From the NCBI GenBank assembly GCA_963839175.1, contig CAWIUB010000022.1, forward strand, positions 1-64,000: DNA of 64,000 bases, given 5' to 3'. The position numbers and the translations under genes were made by a program. This DNA is from CAWIUB01 sp963839175. GTDB taxonomy: Bacteria; Actinomycetota; Actinomycetes; Mycobacteriales; Jatrophihabitantaceae. Shown one piece after another: positions 9,566 to 19,824 of the stretch. Position 1 is the stretch's first letter, and every line of letters starts with the position of its first letter. The notes beneath the pieces are model-generated. The model ran no database searches. It had not been told where the DNA came from and worked only from the letters and a program-made list of their open reading frames with translations.

Positions 9566-9982
9566 CTACCCGGGAAGGATCGCCTTGAGGTCCCACGATC
9601 GCGCGCTCTCGACGGGAAGCCTGAGGACGGCGGCGGGGCCTCGCTCCGCGGTGAAACGCTCGCCCCGTTCGCGGCCGAGGTATCGGGTCGCGATCGCCCG
9701 GCGCACCTCGGTCACCTTGTCTCGGCGCAGCGTCGGTTCGCCGTCGACCCGCACACCTCGAAACGGTGGCACGGCCTCGAACACGACGAGCGAGCATTGG
9801 GGTCGAGCGGCGAGGTGCCGTAGCTTCACGTCGTCCTCGGCGATGATGACCTCGAAACCGTCGTCGATGAAGCGGAACCACACCGGTGACGTGATTGCTG
9901 TGCCGTCTTTGCGATAGGTGGTCAATACCGCAGGCGAGGGTCCGTTGAGCAGGGAGGCGAATCGATCGATCGAGATCGCCAT
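9566..9982 (-). CDS. PPOX class F420-dependent oxidoreductase-like protein
   Basis: A 138-residue split beta-barrel flavin/F420 protein. The pattern LTTYRKDGTAITSPVWFRF, then VIIAEDDVKLRHLAARPQCSLVVFE, then GEPTLRRDKVTEVRRAIATRYLG is the standard PPOX layout. The start is placed at MAISIDRF (9982) because this family begins about 20 residues before LTT; an upstream ATG at 10018 would add 12 residues. It sits 48 bp downstream of the VOC gene on the same strand and may be the last gene of the catabolic operon. Confidence 0.72.
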   Translation of the reverse strand: MAISIDRFASLLNGPSPAVLTTYRKDGTAITSPVWFRFIDDGFEVIIAEDDVKLRHLAARPQCSLVVFEAVPPFRGVRVDGEPTLRRDKVTEVRRAIATRYLGRERGERFTAERGPAAVLRLPVESARSWDLKAILPG

Positions 9983-10030
9983 CCGGTCACCACCGTACGG
10001 ACGCGCCGCCACGCACATGGCCGTGCATGA

Positions 10031-10474
10031 TCAGCTCACGGTTCGCCGGGCCATGAGGACGACGGCGGCCCGGTCGAGGGTGTCGAAGTAGACGAAGCCG
10101 GATCCGTTGGGACGCTGGCCGCGCATGCTGACCTGCAGCCCGAGCGCTTCGCCTTGCCGTACGGCGGTGTCCACGTCGGATTCGAAGCCGATGTGGAAGA
10201 CGCCCTCGCCGTGGGCATCGAGAAAGCGGCGTTGCGGGCAGTCGAGCTGCGGTGGTTGGCACAGCTGGAGTTGCACGTTGTCGAGGTTGACGAACTTGTA
10301 GCGCAGCGCGTGGAAGGCGTCCGGGTTCGGGACGTCGAGGTCGGTGAACTCGGTCAAGGGCGGGTAGTCCTGCCATGGACCTACTCCGAGGGACTCGTAG
10401 TAGGCGACGCTCTTGTCGAGGTCGTGGACGACCAAGCAGATGTGGTGCAGCTGACGGAACGGGGTGTCGGTCAC
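10031..10474 (-). CDS. VOC (glyoxalase/methylmalonyl-CoA epimerase-like) family protein
   Basis: A 147-residue vicinal-oxygen-chelate protein with two beta-alpha-beta-beta-beta modules. The start RQLHHICLVVHDLDKSVAYY carries the metal-binding His of module one. GEGVFHIGFESD carries the module-two His, and YFDTLDRAAVVLMA the late acidic ligand region. The layout resembles methylmalonyl-CoA epimerase. The GTG start has GGAGG seven bases upstream. It follows the six-gene operon by 60 bp on the same strand, so a role as epimerase or dioxygenase in that pathway is plausible but unproven. Confidence 0.75.
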   Translation of the reverse strand: MTDTPFRQLHHICLVVHDLDKSVAYYESLGVGPWQDYPPLTEFTDLDVPNPDAFHALRYKFVNLDNVQLQLCQPPQLDCPQRRFLDAHGEGVFHIGFESDVDTAVRQGEALGLQVSMRGQRPNGSGFVYFDTLDRAAVVLMARRTVS

Positions 10475-10534
10475 TCGTGTGCCTCCAGGTAGGCAAGCCT
10501 GGTCAGTTCTTTGCGGAGCGTTTTCGTGGGGTGC

Positions 10535-11596
10535 TCATGCCGTCACGCTCGCCAGCGCGTCGAGGACCTGCTCGTTGAACTCGTCCAGATCGATCGTCGG
10601 CTCGCCGGGCGCGGCGAGGTCGTAGGTCGGTGGCGCGATGTCGATGACGTGGTCGAGCGCGCGGCGAACGCTCGTGTGCAGATCCAGCGCGGCGAGGTCC
10701 GGACACCAGGCGAACAGGTCGGCCAGCGCGAGCCAGGCTCCGGTGGGGTTGGAGCGCCGGCTGCCGGTGCGGTGCGGGGAGGATCCGTGTGCCGGCTCGA
10801 ACAGCGCCGTCGTCCCGTTGCCGAACAGGCGGTCCGGGTTGATCGTCGCCGAACCGCAGAGTGCCGGTGAACCGGCGCGCGCGCAGACGATGTCGGACAG
10901 AATGTCGCCGAACAGGCCTTCGGTGACGATGACCGACGGCAGCTGCGCGTACTTCACGAGCTCGTAGGCAGCGCGGTCCACGTTCACGTCGGCGAACCGG
11001 ACGCCGGTTGCCGTGACGGTTGCGTGTGCGATGAGTCGCCACAGTCGGGAGGTGGCATAGACGCTGGCCTTGTCGACGCTGAGCGCACGCCGGTCCGGGT
11101 ATCTGCGCGCGTGCTCGACGGCGATGTCGAAGACCTCCTGCACGCGCTCGGGCTCTAGGACGAGCCGGTCCTCGGCGGGCCGGGTGCCGTCGCTTTCGAC
11201 GCGGCACTGCGGGCCGGCGTAGGCGCCGCCGGTGATGTTGCGGACGACGATCACGTCGTCATCACCGGGTATGCGGACGGTGCGGACGCTGATGCGCAGG
11301 TCGAAGATGTGCCGCAGCTCGATGAGCGCGGCCTCCGGGTTGGGGCACTGCTGGGCGGTGATGCCGGGGTGGGTTCCGACGGCGCCGGAAAGGATGACGT
11401 CGGCGGCGTGGCAGGCAGCGATCGTCTGCGGTGGCAGGATCGAGCCGGACTGCGCCCAGCCGCTACTGCCGTAGGGCCATGGACCGGTGACGCTGATTGG
11501 GGCACCGTCGCGTTCGAGCTGGTGCAGGAAGGCGATGGGGCCGTCGAGGATCTCCGATCCGATGCCGTCGCCGGGAAGTGAGGCAATGGTCGTCAC
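10535..11596 (-). CDS. Isocitrate/isopropylmalate dehydrogenase family protein
   Basis: A 353-residue beta-decarboxylating dehydrogenase. LPGDGIGSEIL opens the fold, and ALSVDKASVY supplies the catalytic Lys. The VNVD and GDILSD acidic metal ligands and the EPAHGS cofactor segment follow. A Tyr in NITGGAYAG sits at the catalytic Tyr position. It is diverged from leucine-pathway LeuB and lies in a catabolic operon, so it more likely oxidises a substituted malate or tartrate-like intermediate with NAD. Its GTG start overlaps the stop of the DUF6282 gene (GTGA), indicating translational coupling. It is the last of six overlapping genes. Confidence 0.78.
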   Translation of the reverse strand: MTTIASLPGDGIGSEILDGPIAFLHQLERDGAPISVTGPWPYGSSGWAQSGSILPPQTIAACHAADVILSGAVGTHPGITAQQCPNPEAALIELRHIFDLRISVRTVRIPGDDDVIVVRNITGGAYAGPQCRVESDGTRPAEDRLVLEPERVQEVFDIAVEHARRYPDRRALSVDKASVYATSRLWRLIAHATVTATGVRFADVNVDRAAYELVKYAQLPSVIVTEGLFGDILSDIVCARAGSPALCGSATINPDRLFGNGTTALFEPAHGSSPHRTGSRRSNPTGAWLALADLFAWCPDLAALDLHTSVRRALDHVIDIAPPTYDLAAPGEPTIDLDEFNEQVLDALASVTA

Positions 11597-12420
11597 AGCA
11601 GGAGGCTCCTCGTGTGGGTGGTCATGATGGCGACGGCCGTGTCGGTGCCGACGTGCTTCTCGAGGTCATGCAGCCACGGCGCGACGGCGGTGGCCGGGGG
11701 CGGGTGGTTGGCGTGGCCGAGGTCGCTGCCGAAGACGAGCAGCGAGGTCGGGTAGCTGCGGGTCAGGCTGAGGCTGGCGTGGTCGGCGTCGCCGAGCAGG
11801 TCGGGCAGGACGCCGAGCTCGAGGTGGGCGTCGAGTTCCTGCAGCGCGGACGATGCCGCGTTGTTCCAGTGCAGGAACGCCATCTTCGGATGGTTGACCA
11901 TCAGCCGCTGCACGCCGTGGCGCTTGGCCTCGCGGAACAGCACGACGGTCTCGTCGGCCGATAGGTGGCCGCTGGCCAACAGCAGTTCGTGAGCTGCGAC
12001 GATGTCGAGCACGTCGTACCACTGCGGCAGCAGGGTGCCGTCGACGATCACGTCCACTGGGCGTAGTTCGAAGCCGCGGTGCACGGACAGTTCCGGTGAC
12101 GTTGCTCCGGCCTGGTGCGTTCGCGCCGACACGGTGGGCATCCACACGACCCGGCCGCCGAGGCGTGCGGCGACCTCGACCGCGTCGGGGTTGGCGCCGC
12201 CGACCGGGCTGTTCAGAACGATCCCGCCGTAGACGCCTTCGCCCGCTGCGACGGCGCGTTCGACGGTGCTGCCTTCGTGCGCCTTGAGCACGACGGTGCT
12301 GAACCCGACGGCGTGCTCGGCCGCGACGGTGGCGCGGTCGTCGCCGTGGCGGGGCAGCAGGCTGGGCGCGGCGTGCGTGTGCAGGTCGGCCATGCCGACC
12401 GCCCAGTCGGGGCGTGTCAC
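11593..12420 (-). CDS. DUF6282 family protein (amidohydrolase-like TIM barrel)
   Basis: A 275-residue protein with metal-hydrolase hallmarks: HTHAAPS near the N-terminus (HxH), a Lys in TVVLKAHEGST, a His in LLASGHLSADE, VNHPKM, and a terminal Asp/His in FGSDLGHANHP. This is the ligand order of amidohydrolase-superfamily barrels. DUF6282 has no assigned reaction that I know. The GTG start at 12420 overlaps the preceding stop as GTGA. The position between an acyl-CoA ligase and a dehydrogenase suggests ring opening or lactone/amide hydrolysis. Confidence 0.72.
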   Translation of the reverse strand: MTRPDWAVGMADLHTHAAPSLLPRHGDDRATVAAEHAVGFSTVVLKAHEGSTVERAVAAGEGVYGGIVLNSPVGGANPDAVEVAARLGGRVVWMPTVSARTHQAGATSPELSVHRGFELRPVDVIVDGTLLPQWYDVLDIVAAHELLLASGHLSADETVVLFREAKRHGVQRLMVNHPKMAFLHWNNAASSALQELDAHLELGVLPDLLGDADHASLSLTRSYPTSLLVFGSDLGHANHPPPATAVAPWLHDLEKHVGTDTAVAIMTTHTRSLLL

Positions 12421-13829
12421 GACAGTTCCACCCAGTCGAGGACGGGGTGCTCGGTGAGCAGGCGGCGCTGGACCTTCCCGGCTGCCGCGTCGCGGGGGAG
12501 CGTGGCGACCCGGGCGACGGCAACCGGGCGCATGAACGACGGCAGCTGCGCGATCCGGGTACGCAGCTGCTCGACCGGCAGCGCGTCGGCGACGGCGTAG
12601 AGCACGACCTCCTCGTCCACCAGCGCACCCTTGCGCTTCCACACCGCGTGGTCGGTGATGCCGTCGACCGCCGCGAGATGGTTCTCGACGTAGGGGATGG
12701 GCACGAACTCGCCCTTGACCCGGATGGACTCCACGCCGCGTTCCAGGAAGATCAGGTAGTCCGCTCCAGCTGCGCGGCCGAGGTCGCCGGTGTCGAACCA
12801 GCCGTCCGCGTCCCGCGCGAGATCCACGCCCTCGGCAGTGATGTAGCCGTCGAACAGCGCGGCGTGTTCGCGTTCGCGAACGAAGATCGTCCCGTTGTCA
12901 TCGAGGCGCCATTCGATGTCATGCCGAGCCGCGCCGCCGTGCCGGCTGGCATCGGCCGGGATGTCGTCGGTCGCCGACCAGCGACGCAGGTGTGAGACGC
13001 CGCCGGCCTCCGTCGAGCCGTACCCGGAGACCGCGGCCGGGATTGCGAACCGGTGCAGGAACTCGGCATCGGCGTAGAACATTGTGCGCACCTGGTGCCC
13101 GGTGGCATCGGACGTGGTTGTTGCCTTCTTGAGGATCTCGACCGGGGGCGCGTGCAGGATCAGCACCGTGATCTGCTCGGTGACGACGGCCGGCCAGAAT
13201 GCGCTCGCGGAGAACTTCGGCACGGTGAGCGCGTCCGCGCCGGTGAGCAGCGCGGTGAGGATGCCGTAGCCCATCGGGTTGATGTGGAATAGCGGAAGCG
13301 GCGCGAGCACGCGGTCTGCGGGCGTTAGATCGAGTGCGGCGGCCATCGCGGATGCCATGCGGCGGAAGTAGTCGTGGGTCAGCGCGCAGAACTTCGGCAA
13401 CCCGGTGGTGCCGGATGTGTGCATGTACGAGGCGACGGCGAATCGGCCGGCGTGCAGGCCCGGCAGGACCTCAGCGTCTGCTCGCCCCTGGGTGCGGGCC
13501 ATCGGGACGTTCTCGGGACGCAGCACGAGATCGGGGCCGAGCGGGGCGAGCATGCGCCCGACCAGCTCGTTGGGGTAGGCCGGATTCACCAAGGCGACCG
13601 GCGTGCCGGCGAGCAGGCAGGCCAGCCAGGTGATGAGGTAGTCGGTCGAGGTGGGCGCGACGAGCGCGACCCGCTGGCCTGGTAGCAGCCCGTCCTTCAT
13701 GAGGTCGACTGCCCGACCGGCAGCGAGTGCGACCGCATCGGCGAGCTCGACCTGGTCGTCGACGGTGCCGAGCCGGAGCTGCGGCCGGGCGCGTGCCTGG
13801 GCGACGATCGCGCGGGCGACGTTGCTCAT
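12417..13829 (-). CDS. AMP-dependent acyl-CoA synthetase/ligase
   Basis: A 470-residue ANL-superfamily enzyme that adenylates a carboxylate and probably loads CoA. P-loop-like SYMHTSGTTGLPKF (about 134-147), substrate-pocket LPLFHINPMGYG, GYGSTEAGG, DTGDLG (hinge region) and the C-terminal Lys context AAGKVQRRLL are all present. At 470 residues it is shorter than typical 500-550 residue fatty-acid ligases. It overlaps its neighbours by 4 bp on both sides. With an acyl-CoA dehydrogenase and crotonase it makes an activation-oxidation-hydration set for an unidentified acid. Confidence 0.85.
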   Translation of the reverse strand: MSNVARAIVAQARARPQLRLGTVDDQVELADAVALAAGRAVDLMKDGLLPGQRVALVAPTSTDYLITWLACLLAGTPVALVNPAYPNELVGRMLAPLGPDLVLRPENVPMARTQGRADAEVLPGLHAGRFAVASYMHTSGTTGLPKFCALTHDYFRRMASAMAAALDLTPADRVLAPLPLFHINPMGYGILTALLTGADALTVPKFSASAFWPAVVTEQITVLILHAPPVEILKKATTTSDATGHQVRTMFYADAEFLHRFAIPAAVSGYGSTEAGGVSHLRRWSATDDIPADASRHGGAARHDIEWRLDDNGTIFVREREHAALFDGYITAEGVDLARDADGWFDTGDLGRAAGADYLIFLERGVESIRVKGEFVPIPYVENHLAAVDGITDHAVWKRKGALVDEEVVLYAVADALPVEQLRTRIAQLPSFMRPVAVARVATLPRDAAAGKVQRRLLTEHPVLDWVELS

Positions 13830-14974
13830 GCCAGACCCTCGTGCCCCGGGTCCTTCAGAATGCGTTGCGCGATGTAGTTGCGCATGATCTCCGTCGAGCC
13901 GCCTGCCACCTTGAGCACCTTGATGTCGTTCGCGATGTCGGCGTAGGGCGTGTCGAGGTAGAGACCGTGCCCGCCCACGAGGCTGTAGGACGTCTTTGCG
14001 GCCTGCTCGGCAGCCGAGATTGCGAGTCGCTTTGCCGTGGTGGTGCGCAGGGCGATGTCTTCGCCGCGTTCGTGGGCGATCGCCGCATCGTCACGGGCGA
14101 GCGACGCGGCCTGTAGCGCGGTCCAGGCATCGGCGACCATCCAGCGGATGCCCTGGAAGTCGGTGACGACGCCGTCGCCGACCTGGCGAGTCCCGGCGTA
14201 GCGCAGCCCGAGTTCGAGGGCGCGGCGGCCGAGTCCGATCAGCTCGGAGGCGTTGCCGAGCCGGCTGATGTTGAAGGTGGACAGGAATGTCTGCAGGCCG
14301 CCGCCGACCGGCCCCAGCCGGGCCGAATCCGGGACCCGGACGCTGGCGAACTCGACGTCGGCGGTGCGGATCAGCCGCAGCCCGATCGCCCGGGTCACGT
14401 GGGTGCGGATGCCGGGCACGGACATGTCGACGAGGAAGCTGGTCAGCCCCTCGGGTGCCATGGCGTAGAAGAGGGTGACGTCGCAGTCGGCGCCGAGGTT
14501 GATGTGAGTCTTGCTGCCGGTGAGCAGCCAGTCGCCACCGGCGCGCACCGCCGTGGATTTCATCGCCTTGAACGACGAGCCGGCGTTCTTCTCGCTGATC
14601 GATTCGGAGAAGACGATCTCACCGGTCGCGATGCCGCGCAGCCAGCGAGCCTTCTGCTCGTCGGTGCCCCAGTCGAGCAGCCAGCGTTGCCCCTGGGCGG
14701 CGATCTGCCCCGAGACGAGGCCGTGCCGGCCGACCTCCTCGCTGATCACGACGTACTCGGGGACGCCGCCGCCCAGCCCGCCGTACTCGACCGGGACGAG
14801 GGGCCCGAGATAGCCCCGACCGCCCAGCTCCCGGTACAGCTCGCGCGGGAACTTGTTGGCGCGGTTGGCGATGTCGAGTTCGGTGCGGTGCTGCTCGCCG
14901 AACGCAGCGAGCTCAGCGACGGTTTCCTTGATCCACGCGGCCTTCGCCGGGTCGGTCTGCAACGTCGGGTACAT
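13826..14974 (-). CDS. Acyl-CoA dehydrogenase family protein
   Basis: A 382-residue flavoprotein. The helical N-terminal domain has LGPLVPVEYGGLGGG, the middle beta domain ESISEKNAGSS and LLTGSKTHINLG, and the C-terminal domain VGGHGLYLDTPYADIANDIK and GGSTEIMRNYIA with the Glu expected to act as base. It introduces a 2,3 double bond into an acyl-CoA, passing electrons to ETF. The ATG at 14974 shares its A with the TGA of the crotonase gene (TGATG). Codon use matches its neighbours. Confidence 0.87.
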   Translation of the reverse strand: MYPTLQTDPAKAAWIKETVAELAAFGEQHRTELDIANRANKFPRELYRELGGRGYLGPLVPVEYGGLGGGVPEYVVISEEVGRHGLVSGQIAAQGQRWLLDWGTDEQKARWLRGIATGEIVFSESISEKNAGSSFKAMKSTAVRAGGDWLLTGSKTHINLGADCDVTLFYAMAPEGLTSFLVDMSVPGIRTHVTRAIGLRLIRTADVEFASVRVPDSARLGPVGGGLQTFLSTFNISRLGNASELIGLGRRALELGLRYAGTRQVGDGVVTDFQGIRWMVADAWTALQAASLARDDAAIAHERGEDIALRTTTAKRLAISAAEQAAKTSYSLVGGHGLYLDTPYADIANDIKVLKVAGGSTEIMRNYIAQRILKDPGHEGLA

Positions 14975-15717
14975 CAACTCTCCGTGCGGGGACGGGATAG
15001 CGACCACATCTGGCGGGCGCGTTCGATCTCGACCGAACGGTCCCACGCGGTTAGGTCGGTGACCGTGCGCCGCAGCGTGGCGGCGAGGGCCCGGGCCAGC
15101 GGCGGGTCGGCCGCCAGATGGGTGACGGCCCGCTCGGCGGCCGGGAGCAGGTCTGCGGCTGGGACGGCCGCCCAGGCCAAGCCGCTGGTGACCGCCTGGT
15201 CGGCGCTGATGGGGTGGGCGAACACGCCGGCGGCCGCCGCGATGCCGGTGCCGCCGGCGCGGGCGAGCAGGTGCAGGTGTCCGCCGCCGGGATGCAGCCC
15301 GATCGCTGCGAAGCCTGAGACGAGGACGGCGCCGGATGCGACGAGGCGCAGGTCGGACGCGAGAGCGAGGTTCAGGCCAGCGCCGACCGCGGCACCGTTG
15401 ATCGCGGCAACCGTCGGAACGCCAAGCTGCCCGACCCGGCGGAACGCGCCGTACACGATCTCCAGGCCGTCGTACGCCTCGTCCGGCCGCGCGCCGCGCA
15501 GGCCGGCTATGACGCGGGTGTCGGCGCCGGAGCAGAACGCCTGCCCGGCACCGGTGATGATCGCCGCCCCGACCCCGGGGTCGGCGTCGATCTGCGCGCA
15601 TGCCGCGACAAGATCGCCGGCCGCCTGGGTGTCCAGAGCGTTCCGGGTGGCGGGGCCGTCCAGGGTGATCCACGCCGTCCCGCTCGCGATGCGCAGCTCG
15701 ATCCGTGTCTCGCCCAT
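14974..15717 (-). CDS. Enoyl-CoA hydratase/isomerase (crotonase) family protein, catalytic Glu pair not conserved
   Basis: A 247-residue crotonase fold with TLDGPATRNALDT, oxyanion-hole segments QAFCSGADTRVI and NGAAVGAGLNLALASDLRL. In hydratases one Glu lies before the second oxyanion loop (PE-x-x-x-G) and another in the following helix. Here these regions read SGFAAIGLHPGGG and GIAAAAGVFAH, with no Glu. A simple hydratase reaction is therefore doubtful, and isomerase, lyase or thioesterase chemistry is possible. The gene is coupled to both neighbours by 1-base overlaps. Confidence 0.82.
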   Translation of the reverse strand: MGETRIELRIASGTAWITLDGPATRNALDTQAAGDLVAACAQIDADPGVGAAIITGAGQAFCSGADTRVIAGLRGARPDEAYDGLEIVYGAFRRVGQLGVPTVAAINGAAVGAGLNLALASDLRLVASGAVLVSGFAAIGLHPGGGHLHLLARAGGTGIAAAAGVFAHPISADQAVTSGLAWAAVPAADLLPAAERAVTHLAADPPLARALAATLRRTVTDLTAWDRSVEIERARQMWSLSRPRTES

Positions 15718-16874
15718 CAGAACACCAGCCCCACTCGGTCCGCGGCGGCGCTCGCCGCAAAGCGCTCCAGCCGCAGCGCACTCGCGTCGACGCTGGTGAT
15801 CGCTCCGTCGATGATCTGCTCGGCCGTCAGCCGGCCGATCTCCGGTGCTTGCATCAGGCCGTGCCCGGAGAAGCCACAGGCGTTGACCCAGCCCGGCGCG
15901 GCGGCATCTTCGCCGAGGATGCCGTGGTGGTCGGGGGTGTTCTCGTACGTCCCGGCCCAGCAGCCGCTACGGTCGAGCGGCAGATCAGCCAACCACGGGA
16001 ACCGGGCAACGGCCTGCTCCAGCACCGACTCCATCCACGGCCAGTCGACGCTCACGTCGTACCCGTCCATCTGGTCCGGACGGGCCGCTCCGAACAGCAG
16101 CCGCGAGCCCTCGGTGCGGACGAACACGCCGGTGCCCAGGTCGATCGTCATCGGCAGCACCTGGGTATCCAACGCGCCAGACGCGGTGGCGTAGATGTTG
16201 CGCCGGGAGTGCACCACGGGAACGGTCAGCCCGGCCAGGGCGGCGAGTTCGCCCGCCCATCCACCGGCCGCGTTCACGACGTACTGCGCGCGGATGCGCC
16301 GCTCGCCGGCCGTAACCGTCCACATCCCGGCGTCGTCGCGCAGCACACCTGTGACCCGATGCCGGTACAGGACCTGCGCGCCCGCCGATCGCGCGAGTTG
16401 GAGGTACGCGGTGGTGGCGAGGTACGGGTCGACGACTCCGTCGGCCGGGCCCCAGGTCGCACCGGCGAGCCCGTGCGGGGCGAACGGCGTGATCCGTTGC
16501 GCTTCAGGGAGATCGAGGACGTCGACGGGAACGCCGTGCTCGCGCTGCAGGTCGACGGCGGCGAGTTGCGCGTCCCAGGCGGCGTCCGGGACGAGGAAGA
16601 GGTAGCCGCTGGGCCGATAGCCGACGTCGATGCCGTGCTGCCCGGGGAAGCAGCGGTAAGCCTGGATGCCACACCAGGACAGCCGAATGTTCAGCGCATC
16701 GGCCCATTGCGCCCTGATCGACGCGAACGAGCGTCCGGTGCTGCCCTCGGCCGGCCCGTCGAAGGCGTCGACCACGACCACCCGCAGTCCGGCTCTGGCC
16801 AGGTGAAAGACGCTGCTCGCACCGACGACTCCTGCGCCCACGACCACGACGTCGGTGTTCAGATCGCTGGGCAC
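15717..16874 (-). CDS. FAD-dependent amine/D-amino-acid oxidase (DadA/sarcosine oxidase-like)
   Basis: A 385-residue flavoenzyme with Rossmann FAD motif VVVVGAGVVGASSVFHLARAG at residues 9-29. It also has STGRSFASIRAQWADA typical of glycine/sarcosine oxidases, VVNAAGGWAGELA (second FAD segment), and the C-terminal GFSGHGLMQAPEIGRL ribityl/pyrophosphate motif. It likely oxidises a secondary or tertiary amine or an amino acid. It is the first gene of a six-gene operon with 1-4 bp overlaps. The GTG start is preceded by GGAGA. Inverted repeats upstream (16940-16988) are probable operators. Confidence 0.85.
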   Translation of the reverse strand: MPSDLNTDVVVVGAGVVGASSVFHLARAGLRVVVVDAFDGPAEGSTGRSFASIRAQWADALNIRLSWCGIQAYRCFPGQHGIDVGYRPSGYLFLVPDAAWDAQLAAVDLQREHGVPVDVLDLPEAQRITPFAPHGLAGATWGPADGVVDPYLATTAYLQLARSAGAQVLYRHRVTGVLRDDAGMWTVTAGERRIRAQYVVNAAGGWAGELAALAGLTVPVVHSRRNIYATASGALDTQVLPMTIDLGTGVFVRTEGSRLLFGAARPDQMDGYDVSVDWPWMESVLEQAVARFPWLADLPLDRSGCWAGTYENTPDHHGILGEDAAAPGWVNACGFSGHGLMQAPEIGRLTAEQIIDGAITSVDASALRLERFAASAAADRVGLVF

Positions 16875-16939
16875 CTGATGTCTCCGTTCGCGTCATCGGT
16901 TGCGTGGGTCGACGTTAGGCCCGGACCTAGCCTCGTGGC

Positions 16940-16988
16940 TTCGGCACTCGGCCGAAAGATGCAACCTCGTCTTTCGACAGCAGTCGAA
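16940..16988. promoter_or_regulatory. Paired inverted repeats upstream of the six-gene operon
   Basis: TTCGGC-N5-GCCGAA (16940-16956) and TTCGAC-N4-GTCGAA (16973-16988) are both perfect six-base inverted repeats. The inner arms GCCGAAAG and CTTTCGAC also mirror each other, giving a nested symmetric layout of about 49 bp. They lie between the PucR gene end and the operon start and are good operator candidates. Confidence 0.55.
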
Positions 16989-17032
16989 CGGGTTTCACTC
17001 GGCGGCCCGCGCCGACCGTAGGTCCAGGCGCC

Positions 17033-18049
17033 TCAGGCAGCCAGCCGGAAGGCGGTCAGGCGCAGGGCCATGTGCAGGTCGTCGCGGCCCGGTCCGGCTT
17101 TGAGGTCGACGCCGGTAAGTGCCTCGATCCGCTCGAGCCGGTAGTAGAGCGTGGTCCGGTGGATGTGCAGCTGTCCAGCGGTACGGGCGACGTCGCCACC
17201 GTGATCGAGCAACGCCCGTGCGGTGATCATCAGGTCCGGCCGATCCTGAGTCGCGAGTACTTCGGCGCCCGGGTGCACATCGGCCACGGCGAGGTCGTCT
17301 GGGGCGCTGGCGATCAAATGCCAGGAACCGAGCGAATCCCAGGTGGGTTGATCGAGGATCGCGCCGGCGCGCAACGCCTGCGCCGTCACGCGCGCCCGGT
17401 GGACCGCCACGCCCAGCTGCGCGAGCGGAACCGGTGACCCGCTCGTACCCAGGGACCCTCCGGGGTGAACGGTCATCCCGTCGGCGAGCGGCCAGCCGCC
17501 AGCGCGTCCCGGCGCCTGCACGACAACGGTGACGTCCGGGTCGCGGTCCTCCAGGCGGATCAGCTCGCGGGCAGCGTTCACGTCCGGGCCGGCCGCCAGG
17601 CGGGCGAGCAAACAGGCGCGTCGGCGGTCCCGCTTCTCACCAGTGATCCGCTCCTCGGCGAGCGTGGCAGCGGCGAGGTCCGCGCAGGCGACGATCTGCG
17701 GCAGCTCGGCCCCGGTCAGGGTCTCGTCGGGGTCGAGGACCCACAGGTAGCCGAACAGATCGCGGCCGACCCGCAGCGGGACGCACCAGCGGGGCAGCAT
17801 GTCCGCTTCTGGCACGGCAGGGATACGTACGGGACCCTCGGCACCGGCCAACCTGAACCGCGCGACGACGGCTGCCGCGGCCGGTTCAACGTAGCGTTGC
17901 AGGATTGTGCGCATCCGGGTTCCGTCGACCTCGCCCTGCGCGCTCCACCACAACGGCCGATGGTGAACGTCCTCGACGAGCACCGCACGGCCCAGCGATG
18001 TGCCGAGCCGGTCGACCGCCGCCTGAACCTCTGCCGACGCTGTCGCCAT
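17033..18049 (-). CDS. PucR family transcriptional regulator (PruR-like)
   Basis: A 338-residue regulator. The N-terminal half is GAF-like (LVEDVHHRPLWWSAQGEV, then FGYLWVLDPDETL). The C-terminal PucR helix-turn-helix reads LLDHGGDVARTAGQLHIHRT and LYYRLERIEALTGVDL, then ALRLTAFR. PucR proteins next to P5C dehydrogenase genes activate proline use in actinomycetes (PruR/PutR), so that role is inferred. The ATG at 18049 has an AGGGGG site. It is divergent from the dehydrogenase gene and lies upstream, on the same strand, of the oxidase-led operon, so it could control both. Confidence 0.82.
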   Translation of the reverse strand: MATASAEVQAAVDRLGTSLGRAVLVEDVHHRPLWWSAQGEVDGTRMRTILQRYVEPAAAAVVARFRLAGAEGPVRIPAVPEADMLPRWCVPLRVGRDLFGYLWVLDPDETLTGAELPQIVACADLAAATLAEERITGEKRDRRRACLLARLAAGPDVNAARELIRLEDRDPDVTVVVQAPGRAGGWPLADGMTVHPGGSLGTSGSPVPLAQLGVAVHRARVTAQALRAGAILDQPTWDSLGSWHLIASAPDDLAVADVHPGAEVLATQDRPDLMITARALLDHGGDVARTAGQLHIHRTTLYYRLERIEALTGVDLKAGPGRDDLHMALRLTAFRLAA

Positions 18050-18061
18050 CGAACCCCCTGC

Positions 18062-18075
18062 CGATTCGACAATCG
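18062..18075. promoter_or_regulatory. Inverted repeat in the PucR/PruA divergent gap
   Basis: CGATT-CGAC-AATCG is a perfect five-base inverted repeat 12 bp from the regulator start. It shares the TTCGACA core with the palindrome at 16973-16988, which suggests the same regulator binds both places. Confidence 0.4.
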
Positions 18076-18179
18076 TAGGAGACTGGGCCGGCAAGTTCCG
18101 GTGCGGCGCCGAAGCCGTCGGCGGTGCATCGCGCCTACCGTTGCACGAGTCCACACCGCACCGCCTCTCGGAGTACGCC

Positions 18180-19808
<1,629 letters not shown>

Positions 19809-19824
19809 CCCAGCACGCGCGGGC

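Noticed and set aside
12896..14468. Long plus-strand frames opposite the AMP-ligase and acyl-CoA dehydrogenase genes
   Set aside because: They mirror strongly supported minus-strand enzymes and lack motifs.
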